Both the position numbers and the translations under genes were made by a program. From the NCBI GenBank assembly GCA_016342655.1, contig JAEINL010000006.1, positions 1-64,000 of the forward strand: a DNA stretch of 64,000 nucleotides, in the 5' to 3' direction. Position 1 is the stretch's first letter. Every line of letters begins with the position of its first letter. Shown here in pieces: positions 16,928 to 24,572 of the stretch. The notes beneath the pieces were generated by a model. That model saw only the letters and a program-made list of their open reading frames with translations. It was not told the origin of the DNA and made no database searches. Source of the DNA: Sphaerochaeta sp. (GTDB taxonomy: Bacteria; Spirochaetota; Spirochaetia; Sphaerochaetales; Sphaerochaetaceae).

Positions 16928-17566
16928 ATGAACAGATTGGTGAAAAGAATTCTCGAGACTGTACCGGTTCCCGTTTTCACAACACTGGAAATTTCCTCTC
17001 TTGTCCCCGGTTCTGCAGATACCCGATATGCATTGGTCAAGCGATCTATCGCCGACGGTGACATCATCCACATCAAGAGAGGCCTCTATACCTTGGCTCC
17101 GCTGTATCGTAAGGGGACGATAAACCCATACACAGTTTCACTCATGATTCTCGGTCTCTCCTATATCAGCCTTGAGACAGCCCTAAGCACCTGTGGCTGG
17201 ATCCCTGAAGCGGTCAGGACCGTTACCGCTGTGACATCCCGCACTTCCACAGAATTCATAACACCGATCGGGCATTTCACCTACGAGAAAGTTCCCCAGA
17301 AAACTCTGTTCGCTGGTGTCCAGAGGCTGCAGGATGCTTCAGAAAACGTATGGTTCCAAGCAACACCTTTAAAAGCACTCGCTGATTATGTGTATCTACA
17401 TGGGTACGAGTGGACTTCAAGCTTGCCACTTAGAGAATCCCTGCGTATCGATGAAGAGAGCTTGCGTGAGATTGCAGAGACCGATTTTCTTGAATTGGAA
17501 GGCAATTATGCAAACCGACGGGTAGTCAGGTTTCTCCAAGGATTAAGAAAGGAGCTGTTCCCATGA
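16928..17566 (+). CDS. abiEi: AbiEi antitoxin / transcriptional regulator of a type IV TA system
   Basis: A 212-residue protein with the N-terminal winged helix of the AbiEi family (LVKRILETVPVPVFTTLEIS, LVKRSIADGDIIHIKRGLYTL, about residues 4-58) and the C-terminal antitoxin domain (VSLMILGLSYISLETAL, then AVTSRTSTEFITPIGHFTY and TPLKALADYVYLHG). It neutralises AbiEii and represses the operon through inverted repeats. TATGGAGAG precedes the start. The stop overlaps the toxin start (ATGA at 17563-17566), the normal coupled arrangement, but the toxin is only a remnant here, so the antitoxin seems to be retained without its partner. Confidence 0.85.
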   Translation: MNRLVKRILETVPVPVFTTLEISSLVPGSADTRYALVKRSIADGDIIHIKRGLYTLAPLYRKGTINPYTVSLMILGLSYISLETALSTCGWIPEAVRTVTAVTSRTSTEFITPIGHFTYEKVPQKTLFAGVQRLQDASENVWFQATPLKALADYVYLHGYEWTSSLPLRESLRIDEESLREIAETDFLELEGNYANRRVVRFLQGLRKELFP

Positions 17567-17744
17567 GCATACGAATAATCGAACAGAGGCTGAAGTCATA
17601 TACCGTATCTTCTGAGATTGAAGAGATGCAGGCCTTGCGGGAAATAACCCAGGAGATACTTCTCGCATCATTCCAATCAGCGAGCAATTCTCCATAGATG
17701 TATGGAATAAAGAGGTGTTCATCCAACAACTTGATAAGCTGTAG
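17563..17744 (+). pseudogene. Remnant of the AbiEii nucleotidyltransferase toxin
   Basis: Forty-four codons from the ATGA overlap encode the typical AbiEii N-terminus (MSIRIIEQRLKSY..., then EEMQALREITQEILLASF) and end at a TAG at 17695-17697. The normal gene is near 300 codons. Shifting by one base around 17685, a frame with FSIDVWNKEVFIQQLDKL runs to a TAG at 17742-17744 and resembles an AbiEii C-terminus, suggesting that a large internal deletion joined the two ends out of frame. The catalytic GSxxxE segment is absent, so the toxin must be inactive. The C-terminal assignment is weaker than the N-terminal one. Confidence 0.65.
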
Positions 17745-17873
17745 AGTTGATCTTCACTGTCCCGAGGACAGTCTCATCCACGGTCAGGTCTGAATACCGT
17801 TTTTCACCTTTAGGCCATACATTAAGACTACGAGATGGCAACTAGCAGGAAAGGAAAAATAGGTAAGGATTCT

Positions 17874-19052
17874 TTACAGTCCCAGCATCGCCTCTGCCAG
17901 CGAAGTGTCTATCAAAAGATGGTTTGCATACCCCTTCTGTATTGCCAGACGTACCAACGGAGCCTTATGCGCTCCTGCAGCGGCTATGATGATCTTGCAC
18001 CCACGGTCAGCCTTCTGCCCTAACAGCTTGAGGTTGATTGACTTGATAAGCGATGAGGAACTATCACTTCCAATGGGAGAGACAAGGGCGGGACAGTCAA
18101 TGACATCCCCCTCCTTATCCAATAGATAGTAATTCAAATCCCCTATTGCACCACTATGGAGAATTCCCTCCAGTTGGGAAGAACCCATCGATGCTGTGAT
18201 CATCTGGGTATACAACCCTTGCTTGGAAAAGGTTCCTATTCCTAGCAATGCAGCATCAGCGAGCTGCATTGCTCCAAACACCTCAGCCTCTGATGTCGGG
18301 TTCGATTCTGAACACCGCCCTTCATTGCGGTATCTATAGGATGATATCAATGAAGTGGCTGTTATGGAGAAGTCAGCAGGGGTCATGGTGAAGTTCAAGG
18401 GAAAGAGCTGCAGATTCCCTATGCTACCCCGCTTCATGTGATCCAGGATGCGGGCAACGGTATACCCGTTGCTGACACCAAGGGAGAATCTGTCGGAGTC
18501 TCTTGCCCACGTTTCTATCCACAAGGAACCAAACCTACCCAAGATCATCTCCTTGAGAAGCTGCATTTTTACCGGTCTGGTCTCCACTACCTGGACGCAC
18601 TCCCTATTCAGACCCGTAATTTCGGCCACACTTTGTTCCATGGCCTCATCACGAACAGCGCTTCGAATCCTCCCATCAAGCTCACCTCTGAAATAGGCGT
18701 CCCTGATAAGATTCTCAATGCCACTGACTGGGGCTACGTGGGAGAATGCTTCGGAACCGGAACCTGCAAATATTTCATTGATAAAAACCTTCTCAGAAGA
18801 GAGGGAATGCTCAAGCCGGCTCGCCAAGGCTTCCTTTGGCAAGGAAGAGAGTCCAAGGAACTCAGAAAACTCCAATGAATAGAACTCACAAATGGCATTG
18901 AGGTTCTCAATATTGGAGCAGTAGCTCTTCTCCCAACTCTGATAGGTTCGCAGTGGCACCTGCAGAGCGTCTGCCACAGTTGTCTGTGAAAGCTTCTGAA
19001 AAAGGCGCAGTTCCCGGATAAGGGTGGTAACTCGGTCCAATAGGGTATTCAT
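17874..19052 (-). CDS. XRE-type DNA-binding domain fused to a SorC/DeoR-type sugar-binding domain
   Basis: A 392-residue regulator. Residues about 8-62 are an XRE-like helix-turn-helix (IRELRLFQKLSQTTVADALQ, then PLRTYQSWEKSYCSNIENL), not the usual SorC DNA-binding domain. From about residue 115 the protein has the SorC/CggR effector-domain pattern: TLSLGVSNGYT-like RFSLGVSNGYTVARIL, AMQLADAALLGIGTF, GAIGDLNYYLLDKEGDVID and IIAAAGAHKAPLVRLAIQKGYANHLLID. Such domains bind phosphorylated sugars. The gene is divergent from the sugar ABC operon that starts at 19184, so it very probably controls it. Two similar 18-bp sequences and a 14-bp palindrome in the shared promoter region are candidate operators. 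Confidence 0.82.
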   Translation of the reverse strand: MNTLLDRVTTLIRELRLFQKLSQTTVADALQVPLRTYQSWEKSYCSNIENLNAICEFYSLEFSEFLGLSSLPKEALASRLEHSLSSEKVFINEIFAGSGSEAFSHVAPVSGIENLIRDAYFRGELDGRIRSAVRDEAMEQSVAEITGLNRECVQVVETRPVKMQLLKEMILGRFGSLWIETWARDSDRFSLGVSNGYTVARILDHMKRGSIGNLQLFPLNFTMTPADFSITATSLISSYRYRNEGRCSESNPTSEAEVFGAMQLADAALLGIGTFSKQGLYTQMITASMGSSQLEGILHSGAIGDLNYYLLDKEGDVIDCPALVSPIGSDSSSSLIKSINLKLLGQKADRGCKIIIAAAGAHKAPLVRLAIQKGYANHLLIDTSLAEAMLGL

Positions 19053-19056
19053 ACGG

Positions 19057-19070
19057 ATATGGTACCATAT
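19057..19070. promoter_or_regulatory. 14-bp palindrome next to the regulator start
   Basis: ATATGGTACCATAT is a perfect palindrome located 4 bp upstream of the start codon of the XRE-SorC regulator. It may be an autoregulatory site, distinct in sequence from the two sites at 19082 and 19152. Confidence 0.4.
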
Positions 19071-19081
19071 GTTCTATAATA

Positions 19082-19099
19082 ATGCAAGAACTTGCGTAT
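19082..19099. promoter_or_regulatory. Candidate operator site 1 in the divergent sugar promoter region
   Basis: ATGCAAGAACTTGCGTAT contains the palindrome GCAAGAACTTGC. It matches 14 of 18 positions with the sequence at 19152-19169 (ATGCAAAAACTTACATAC), 70 bp downstream. Two related sites between a regulator gene and its divergent operon suggest cooperative binding or looping; this is inference from symmetry and position. Confidence 0.5.
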
Positions 19100-19151
19100 A
19101 ACATAGACTTGATATACATTATCTTGTGTGGTATTGTAAATACATCAGAGT

Positions 19152-19169
19152 ATGCAAAAACTTACATAC
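19152..19169. promoter_or_regulatory. Candidate operator site 2 in the divergent sugar promoter region
   Basis: ATGCAAAAACTTACATAC resembles site 1 and ends 14 bp before the ATG of the binding-protein gene, overlapping the start of its ribosome binding region (AAGGAGG at 19172-19178). Occupancy here would block transcription or initiation of the operon. Confidence 0.5.
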
Positions 19170-19183
19170 TCAAGGAGGAAAAG

Positions 19184-20452
19184 ATGAAAAAAATTGCTTT
19201 ATGTGTAACTGTTCTTCTCGTAGCTACTACCTTGTTTGCCGCAGGCAGCAAAGAAGCATTACCAGAAGGATCTGTCACTCTGCACTGGTATGCCCATGCA
19301 TCATCGCTGGGAAATACTCAAAAAACCATTATTGAGAAGTTCAACGAGACAAATCCCAACATCACCATTGAGGTTGTGGAACTCCCGGAAGCAACCAATG
19401 ACAAGCTTCAAGCACTGCTCATCGCATTGCAAAGCGGAGACAGTTCCATTGACTTCTTCAATGCCGATGTCACCTGGACTGCAACCTTTGCATCAGCACA
19501 GCTTATTGAACCCTTGGACACATGGTTCCCTGTCGCTGAGCGAGCAGGTTTCCTTCCTGGAACCATTGAAGCGGCAACCTACAGAGGCACCCTCTGGGGC
19601 ATACCATTCAGAACAGATGCCGGGGTACTCTACTACAGGAAAGACCTGCTCCAGAAGTACGGCAAGGATGTCCCCAAGACCTACTCCGATCTCTTTGCAA
19701 CTGCACAGGAGATCAACAAGAATGAAGGCGGTGGAATGTATGCCTTGGTCGGATCACTGGCAAACGGAGAAGGCCTTACCTGTAATGCTGTTGAGTGGTT
19801 CTATTCAAACGGAGGAGAGGTCATCGGAAAGGATGGAACCATCCTTATAGACTCTTCCCAGAATCGTCAGATCCTACAGATGATGACCGATGCATACCAG
19901 AACAACCTCATGCCTGAAGGAGTCCTCTCCTATGGCAGTGGCGATGCCCGCTCTTCCATGTTCCAGGGAAAGCAAGTCTTCATGCGCGCCTGGCCCAAGG
20001 CATACGCAATGGGACAGGACCCTGACAAGAGTCAGGTAATGGGCAAACTTGGTGTCGCACCTCTCCCACGTGGACCACAAGGTACCATGGGCAAGAGTAC
20101 CCTTGGTGGCTGGCAGCTCTTCCTGAACAAGAACTCGAAGAATAAGGATGCTTCGATCAAATTCATGAAATTCTATGCAAGCGAATATGCACAGAAACTG
20201 CACGCCCTCAATGACTCCTTCATGCCTGCAAGAACAGCACTGTATGCAGACAAGGACATCCTGGAGAAATACCCGTACTACAGCGACTTTCCACAGGTAT
20301 TGGAAACTGCAGTACCCCGCCCACAGTCACCTTACTATGCTGAGATATCCTCGATTCTCTCTGCTGAAGTGCAGAATGCCATGAAGGGCAGCAAGAGTGC
20401 CGACCAGGCTCTCGCTGATGCCCAGAAGGTAATGGAACAAGTAGGAAAGTAA
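19184..20452 (+). CDS. Sugar ABC transporter, extracellular substrate-binding protein
   Basis: A 422-residue family 1 (MalE/UgpB-like) binding protein that captures an oligosaccharide or glycoside outside the membrane and delivers it to the permeases. It opens with a signal peptide (MKKIALCVTVLLVATTLFAAGSKEA); no lipobox cysteine is seen, so it is soluble or anchored otherwise. Typical features follow: VTLHWYAHAS, TIIEKFNETNPNITIEVVELP, and WGIPFRTDAGVLYYRKDLLQKYG. The AAGGAGG site and the SignalP-like start favour ATG 19184 over in-frame codons upstream. A stem-loop behind it probably stabilises this first part of the operon mRNA. Confidence 0.92.
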   Translation: MKKIALCVTVLLVATTLFAAGSKEALPEGSVTLHWYAHASSLGNTQKTIIEKFNETNPNITIEVVELPEATNDKLQALLIALQSGDSSIDFFNADVTWTATFASAQLIEPLDTWFPVAERAGFLPGTIEAATYRGTLWGIPFRTDAGVLYYRKDLLQKYGKDVPKTYSDLFATAQEINKNEGGGMYALVGSLANGEGLTCNAVEWFYSNGGEVIGKDGTILIDSSQNRQILQMMTDAYQNNLMPEGVLSYGSGDARSSMFQGKQVFMRAWPKAYAMGQDPDKSQVMGKLGVAPLPRGPQGTMGKSTLGGWQLFLNKNSKNKDASIKFMKFYASEYAQKLHALNDSFMPARTALYADKDILEKYPYYSDFPQVLETAVPRPQSPYYAEISSILSAEVQNAMKGSKSADQALADAQKVMEQVGK

Positions 20453-20469
20453 CTTCCGTCCAAGTCAAC

Positions 20470-20506
20470 GGTCCTTCCTTCTTGCATAAGAGGGAAGGAC
20501 CCTTTT
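20470..20506 (+). terminator. Intercistronic stem-loop behind the binding-protein gene
   Basis: A 9-bp stem (GGTCCTTCC with GGAAGGACC) followed by CTTTT lies between the binding-protein and permease genes. In sugar ABC operons such elements usually cause partial termination or protect the 5' message, giving excess binding protein over permease. Confidence 0.65.
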
Positions 20507-20521
20507 AAAGAGAACTATTCT

Positions 20522-21421
20522 ATGAAGACACTCACACGAAAACAGTTCGGCTACCTCTGTATGCTGCCTACCCTGTTGATATTCCTTGTATTTGCCATCT
20601 ACCCAGTTTTCAGGACCATCCTGTTGAGCCTCTATCGCTTCAGACTGCAGACAGGACCAGTCAAGACCTTTATCGGTCTGGACAACTACGCCCACATGCT
20701 AGGTGACAGCAGATTCTTCAACGCCCTATTCTTTACCTTGCTTTTTACCCTGCTTACCGTCGGCATAGAGGTAATCCTTGGCCTGATTTTTGCCCAACTG
20801 ATGAATCTTCCCTTTAAAGGACGGGGAGCTCTTCGTGTTGTAGTCCTTATCCCTTGGGCTATCCCCACCATAGTAAGTGGCTTTATGTGGAAGTTCATGG
20901 TGCATGACCAGTACGGAGTCTTCAATCAGATACTCTCCACATTAGGCATAATAGACAGCTTCTTACCTTGGCTCAGCCAGGACAGTACAGCCCGCCTCGT
21001 CCTGGTCATGTCCGACATATGGAAAACTGCCCCCTATGTCTCACTTCTCGTACTGGCAGGTCTGCAGACCATACCCACCACCCTGTATGAGGCAGCCGCG
21101 ATCGATGGGGCAGGGCCCATTCGTCGCTATTTCTCCCTCACCCTACCGCTACTCAAGCCAGTGTTGGCTACGGCTATCCTATTTCGTCTCATCTCATCCT
21201 TTAAGGTCTACACCGTCATAGTGGCCCTGACAAATGGAGGACCTGGGTATGCGACAGAATCGCTTACCATGTACACCATGCGTACCTACTTTGATGCAGG
21301 CAACTATGGCTATGGATCGACACTTGCAACCTTTACGCTGATCGTAACCTGTCTGATAGCACTCTTGTTCACTGATGTCATCAGAGGCAAGATCGACGGC
21401 GGGAAAAGGAGCAAAGCATGA
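20522..21421 (+). CDS. Sugar ABC transporter permease, MalF-like
   Basis: Inner-membrane permease of 299 residues with six predicted helices. The EAA loop that contacts the ATPase is clear: YEAAAIDGAGPIRRYFSLTLPLLKP at about residues 194-218. The N-terminal stretch KQFGYLCMLPTLLIFLVFAIYPVFRTI is typical of the first subunit of MalFG/UgpAE-type pairs. The end overlaps the next permease start by 4 bp (ATGA), so they are coupled. No ATPase gene is in the locus; a shared MsmK/UgpC-type ATPase encoded elsewhere is likely. Confidence 0.92.
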   Translation: MKTLTRKQFGYLCMLPTLLIFLVFAIYPVFRTILLSLYRFRLQTGPVKTFIGLDNYAHMLGDSRFFNALFFTLLFTLLTVGIEVILGLIFAQLMNLPFKGRGALRVVVLIPWAIPTIVSGFMWKFMVHDQYGVFNQILSTLGIIDSFLPWLSQDSTARLVLVMSDIWKTAPYVSLLVLAGLQTIPTTLYEAAAIDGAGPIRRYFSLTLPLLKPVLATAILFRLISSFKVYTVIVALTNGGPGYATESLTMYTMRTYFDAGNYGYGSTLATFTLIVTCLIALLFTDVIRGKIDGGKRSKA

Positions 21422-22242
21422 ACAAAGAAACTACACTATACAAGACACTATTCTACCTCTTTGCCCTCTTTTTTATCCTTACCATAGGATTCCCTTTCTT
21501 CTGGCAGATACTCAACTCCTTCAAGATGGAGAAGGATATCTTTGCCCTCACGTGGTTCCCTCGCCAATATACGGCAGATAACTATTACAAAGCCTTCACG
21601 ACAAGACCCCTGCTCACCTACCTGGGCAACAGCTTTATCATTGCAACCTTTGCAACCACATTCTCCTTGGCACTTGGGAGCATGGCAGCGTATGCTATAG
21701 CAAGGACTCCCATCAAGGGAAAGACCCCTTTTCTGATCCTAGTCATGTCCATCTCGCTGTTACCACCCATTGTCATCATCAGTCCCATATACACTATCAT
21801 CAGGGCGATGGGACTGCTGAACAGCTTCATGGGCCTCATCATTGTAAATGTGCTCTTTACCCTTACGATAGTAATTTGGTTTCTGACCCCCTATCTGCAT
21901 GCAGTTCCCAAGGAACTGGAAGAGGCAGCCGAGATAGACGGGGCCTCTCCTGCACAGGCCTTCACCAGAATAGTCATACCCCTTCTTGGTCCTGGGGTCT
22001 TTACCGTAGGCATCCTAGCCTTTATCCAGATTTGGAACGAGTATCTCTTTGCCTTGGTGCTTAACCCCATCAGGATTAAGACGGTAACTGTAGGACTGAA
22101 GATGTATGAATCAAATAACTACATGCCTTGGGGCACCATCATGGCAGCGGCCGTGGTAATTGTAATTCCCCTCATCACACTCGTCCTCCTCCTTCAGAAA
22201 AGAATAATCGGTGGCTTGATGGCAGGAGGTATAAAGGAATGA
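21418..22242 (+). CDS. Sugar ABC transporter permease, MalG-like
   Basis: Second inner-membrane subunit, 274 residues, six predicted helices, with the EAA loop EEAAEIDGASPAQAFTRIVIPLL at about residues 166-188 and the C-terminal QKRIIGGLMAGGIKE ending characteristic of MalG/UgpE-type subunits. It pairs with the preceding permease and overlaps the following gene by 4 bp. Confidence 0.92.
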   Translation: MNKETTLYKTLFYLFALFFILTIGFPFFWQILNSFKMEKDIFALTWFPRQYTADNYYKAFTTRPLLTYLGNSFIIATFATTFSLALGSMAAYAIARTPIKGKTPFLILVMSISLLPPIVIISPIYTIIRAMGLLNSFMGLIIVNVLFTLTIVIWFLTPYLHAVPKELEEAAEIDGASPAQAFTRIVIPLLGPGVFTVGILAFIQIWNEYLFALVLNPIRIKTVTVGLKMYESNNYMPWGTIMAAAVVIVIPLITLVLLLQKRIIGGLMAGGIKE

Positions 22243-24344
22243 GTAACAGCTTGCCCTGCTCCTATTCCAGCTACCAGGGTACAAAATGGTACCGCCGTCT
22301 TGTCTCTGGTGAGTTTATCCTCCAATTCGACCAGGCCCCTGAGCGAGAGGTCATTATCGACCACATCGCCGAGCAGTTTCCAAAAAACGAAGCCTGGGAG
22401 AACAGAATTAGAACAATCTGCACTGCAGACGGTGAAACCTGGGACAGGCTCTCTCCCGGGGAGTTGGTGCAGCTACTCAGAGAAGAGAGAAAACAGTATA
22501 TACCAGAAGCTAGGCTTCACTGGAGAAGCTCGTCATTCGCTGACCCGACAAATACCCATGGGGGAGAAAGGACAAGAACGTATCAGGGCCCTAGGGTCTT
22601 TGTCTTCCCAGACATCTATGATGAGTGCCCTCTTGATGAGCAGGTATCCATCCTAGTTGCACAATACGAAATCCATACAGGAGAAGACCACATACCTGGA
22701 GACAGAAACACTACTGTCATTGTATGCATACCAGAGACACACAAGGCCCTGGCACCTTCCATACGACACTATCCAGTGGAACTTATGCCCAATCCAACCG
22801 AACTACAAGGCCAGAGGATGAGAAGCATGGGCAAAGAAAGGGTCATCCTCTGTTCTGATGTCTGGTATACCTTGGCTTTCTTGAGTGCAGGAATTGCTGT
22901 CCACGCATATTTGGACCGGAGGGAGTGGTTCGCTTCAGTGGTGTTGCATGACAACATCCCTGACAACAGTCCCTCAACTACCCCAGAGCAATCACACTAT
23001 GAGAAACTTCTCCATACCGATGTGGAAAACACCAAGACTTTGCGTGAGTACCGGTACCTGACACACATCCCATCAAATGGAGTTGAGGCTGACCTTGCTG
23101 AAATAGTGACGACCCCCCCATGGGTAGAGCAGGCAAAAAGAGAGCAACTACTAACTCTGGAAAATGGGTTTTACAAGAAGCAAGAAGACAATACGTGGAT
23201 ACGGACAGAAAGAGAGGCCAGCAATACAGTGCATGTTGCATCTGCATCCTTTGACAAAGACCAGATACTGATGAACCCTGTCTTCTTTGCTGGTAAACAC
23301 TCCCCACTCTCCCTTTCCTATCCTGATGGGGGATTTTTCACCAGCTTCAACTACTACTTTACCGAAAATCTCAAAAGCTGGTACGCAAAGCAGGACAAGA
23401 GGAGACTTGTGTGGGATGACTTCATGTTGGATTACCTAGCCATACCCCAAGGTGATGGATTGTATGAATCGGTTCCCCTATACAACAAAGCACTTTTGGG
23501 GTATGGCAAGGATGGGACGTTGTTTGCCTGTGAAGGAGAGTGGACTTCCATCACCCTTTCCCTTAATGGGAAAAAGACCTTCGAGTTCAACAAGGAACAT
23601 GTTTCTGAGGTAAGAGACACACAAGGACAAGAAAATACTAGTGTATCACAACAAAAGACCCCCAGCGAGATTCACTTCCCTACCGATACCAGGGCAGTGG
23701 GAGAAGGCCGTTGGTGTCTGACCTTCATCCATGACTATTTGTGGGATGCTTCAGAGGGCCCTGTAATGGTCCCTCCTTTTGGAGTGGTGGTAACCACCGA
23801 AGAAAGAATCGAGCAGGTGGATACGGTGGCTTGGGCTGTAGAGTGGAAAGACCTGCCAATAGAAAAGAGTGAGGTAGCCTGGTTAGCGGGTGGATTCAAT
23901 CTGTTGGTTAAGGGCAGAAAAAACCTGGTCGCAACACAGGAAGATACTCAAGCCCAACTGGAAAAGGAGGGGTGGTTCATCCCCTCTTCCTTGCTGACTC
24001 AAGAGACAGCTTTGGACAGTGCTGGAGTACAGCCACGTTCGGTCATCGGCACTTGTGGCACCAAGATTATGGTGATGTCTGTATCGGGAAGAAACAGCAG
24101 GTCGAAGGGAATCACATTCAGTGATGCCGCTTCACTTGCCATACACCTGGCACAGGAGATGAACAATGCTCCCTTGGACTTCCTGCTCAATCTCGACGGA
24201 GGGGCGTCCTCAGTACTGGGGTGCAAGAAGGACAAGGAAGCTTCGTGCTTGCTTACAAAGCCTTCACCGTCCATTACAAACCCTGCCGGATGTCCAAGAT
24301 GCGTGCCTTCGTTATTGGCAATACACCTGAAGAAACAAGGATAA
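22239..24344 (+). CDS. Protein with C-terminal phosphodiester glycosidase (NAGPA-like) domain
   Basis: A 701-residue protein translationally coupled to the permease (ATGA overlap). The last 130 residues carry the phosphodiester glycosidase pattern: VQPRSVIGTCGTKIMVMSVSG, RSKGITFSDAASLAIHLAQEM, then the hallmark LNLDGGASSVLG. This family removes sugars joined by phosphodiester bonds (the human member uncovers mannose 6-phosphate). The first 550 residues are not recognised; they include a possible strand-rich region around LSLSYPDGGFFTSFNYYF. There is no signal peptide, so it probably acts on imported substrate in the cytoplasm. Its stop codon overlaps the first base of the 58-bp repeat. Substrate is unknown. 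Confidence 0.75.
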   Translation: MSNSLPCSYSSYQGTKWYRRLVSGEFILQFDQAPEREVIIDHIAEQFPKNEAWENRIRTICTADGETWDRLSPGELVQLLREERKQYIPEARLHWRSSSFADPTNTHGGERTRTYQGPRVFVFPDIYDECPLDEQVSILVAQYEIHTGEDHIPGDRNTTVIVCIPETHKALAPSIRHYPVELMPNPTELQGQRMRSMGKERVILCSDVWYTLAFLSAGIAVHAYLDRREWFASVVLHDNIPDNSPSTTPEQSHYEKLLHTDVENTKTLREYRYLTHIPSNGVEADLAEIVTTPPWVEQAKREQLLTLENGFYKKQEDNTWIRTEREASNTVHVASASFDKDQILMNPVFFAGKHSPLSLSYPDGGFFTSFNYYFTENLKSWYAKQDKRRLVWDDFMLDYLAIPQGDGLYESVPLYNKALLGYGKDGTLFACEGEWTSITLSLNGKKTFEFNKEHVSEVRDTQGQENTSVSQQKTPSEIHFPTDTRAVGEGRWCLTFIHDYLWDASEGPVMVPPFGVVVTTEERIEQVDTVAWAVEWKDLPIEKSEVAWLAGGFNLLVKGRKNLVATQEDTQAQLEKEGWFIPSSLLTQETALDSAGVQPRSVIGTCGTKIMVMSVSGRNSRSKGITFSDAASLAIHLAQEMNNAPLDFLLNLDGGASSVLGCKKDKEASCLLTKPSPSITNPAGCPRCVPSLLAIHLKKQG

Positions 24345-24401
24345 TGAAAGGTATCAATACCCCAGGGCAAGCCCTGGACCCAGGAGGCGTTGCCTCCTTT
24401 T
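24344..24401 (-). repeat. 58-bp modular palindromic repeat, copy 2 (inverted)
   Basis: Reverse complement of the element at 138-195 with four differences. It holds the same three hairpins (GGTATCAATACC, CCAGGGCAAGCCCTGG, GGAGGCGTTGCCTCC) and starts at the stop codon of the glycosidase-like gene. In this position it could end or stabilise the ABC operon transcript. Confidence 0.75.
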
Positions 24402-24502
24402 CCGCCCCAAGGGGCGGGGTATCTCACCTTGCTTTCCCGCCACTCGCTCGGTAATGGAAGCATGCTTCCGCTACTCTCGCTTCGTTGGGGAATGAAATTC
24501 CC
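24402..24502. repeat. Further palindromes between glycosidase and glycosyltransferase genes
   Basis: Three more short symmetric units follow the 58-bp repeat: CCGCCCC-AA-GGGGCGG (24402-24417), the perfect palindrome GGAAGCATGCTTCC (24456-24469) and GGGAAT-GAA-ATTCCC (24488-24502). None is followed by a T run. Together with copy 2 they form a cluster of six hairpins in 160 bp, comparable to the left edge of the window. Confidence 0.55.
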
Positions 24503-24572
24503 AGATGATCGCACATCAGAACAGGATCAGGGAAAATTGACTACTGAGAAGAACCAATTGCGTGGAGGATAT

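Noticed and set aside
17719-17830. Minus-strand peptide-like frame (NVWPKGEKRYSDLTVDETVLG) downstream of the XRE-SorC gene
   Set aside because: It reads like a protein C-terminus but has no start and overlaps the toxin remnant on the other strand; the evidence is too thin to name it.
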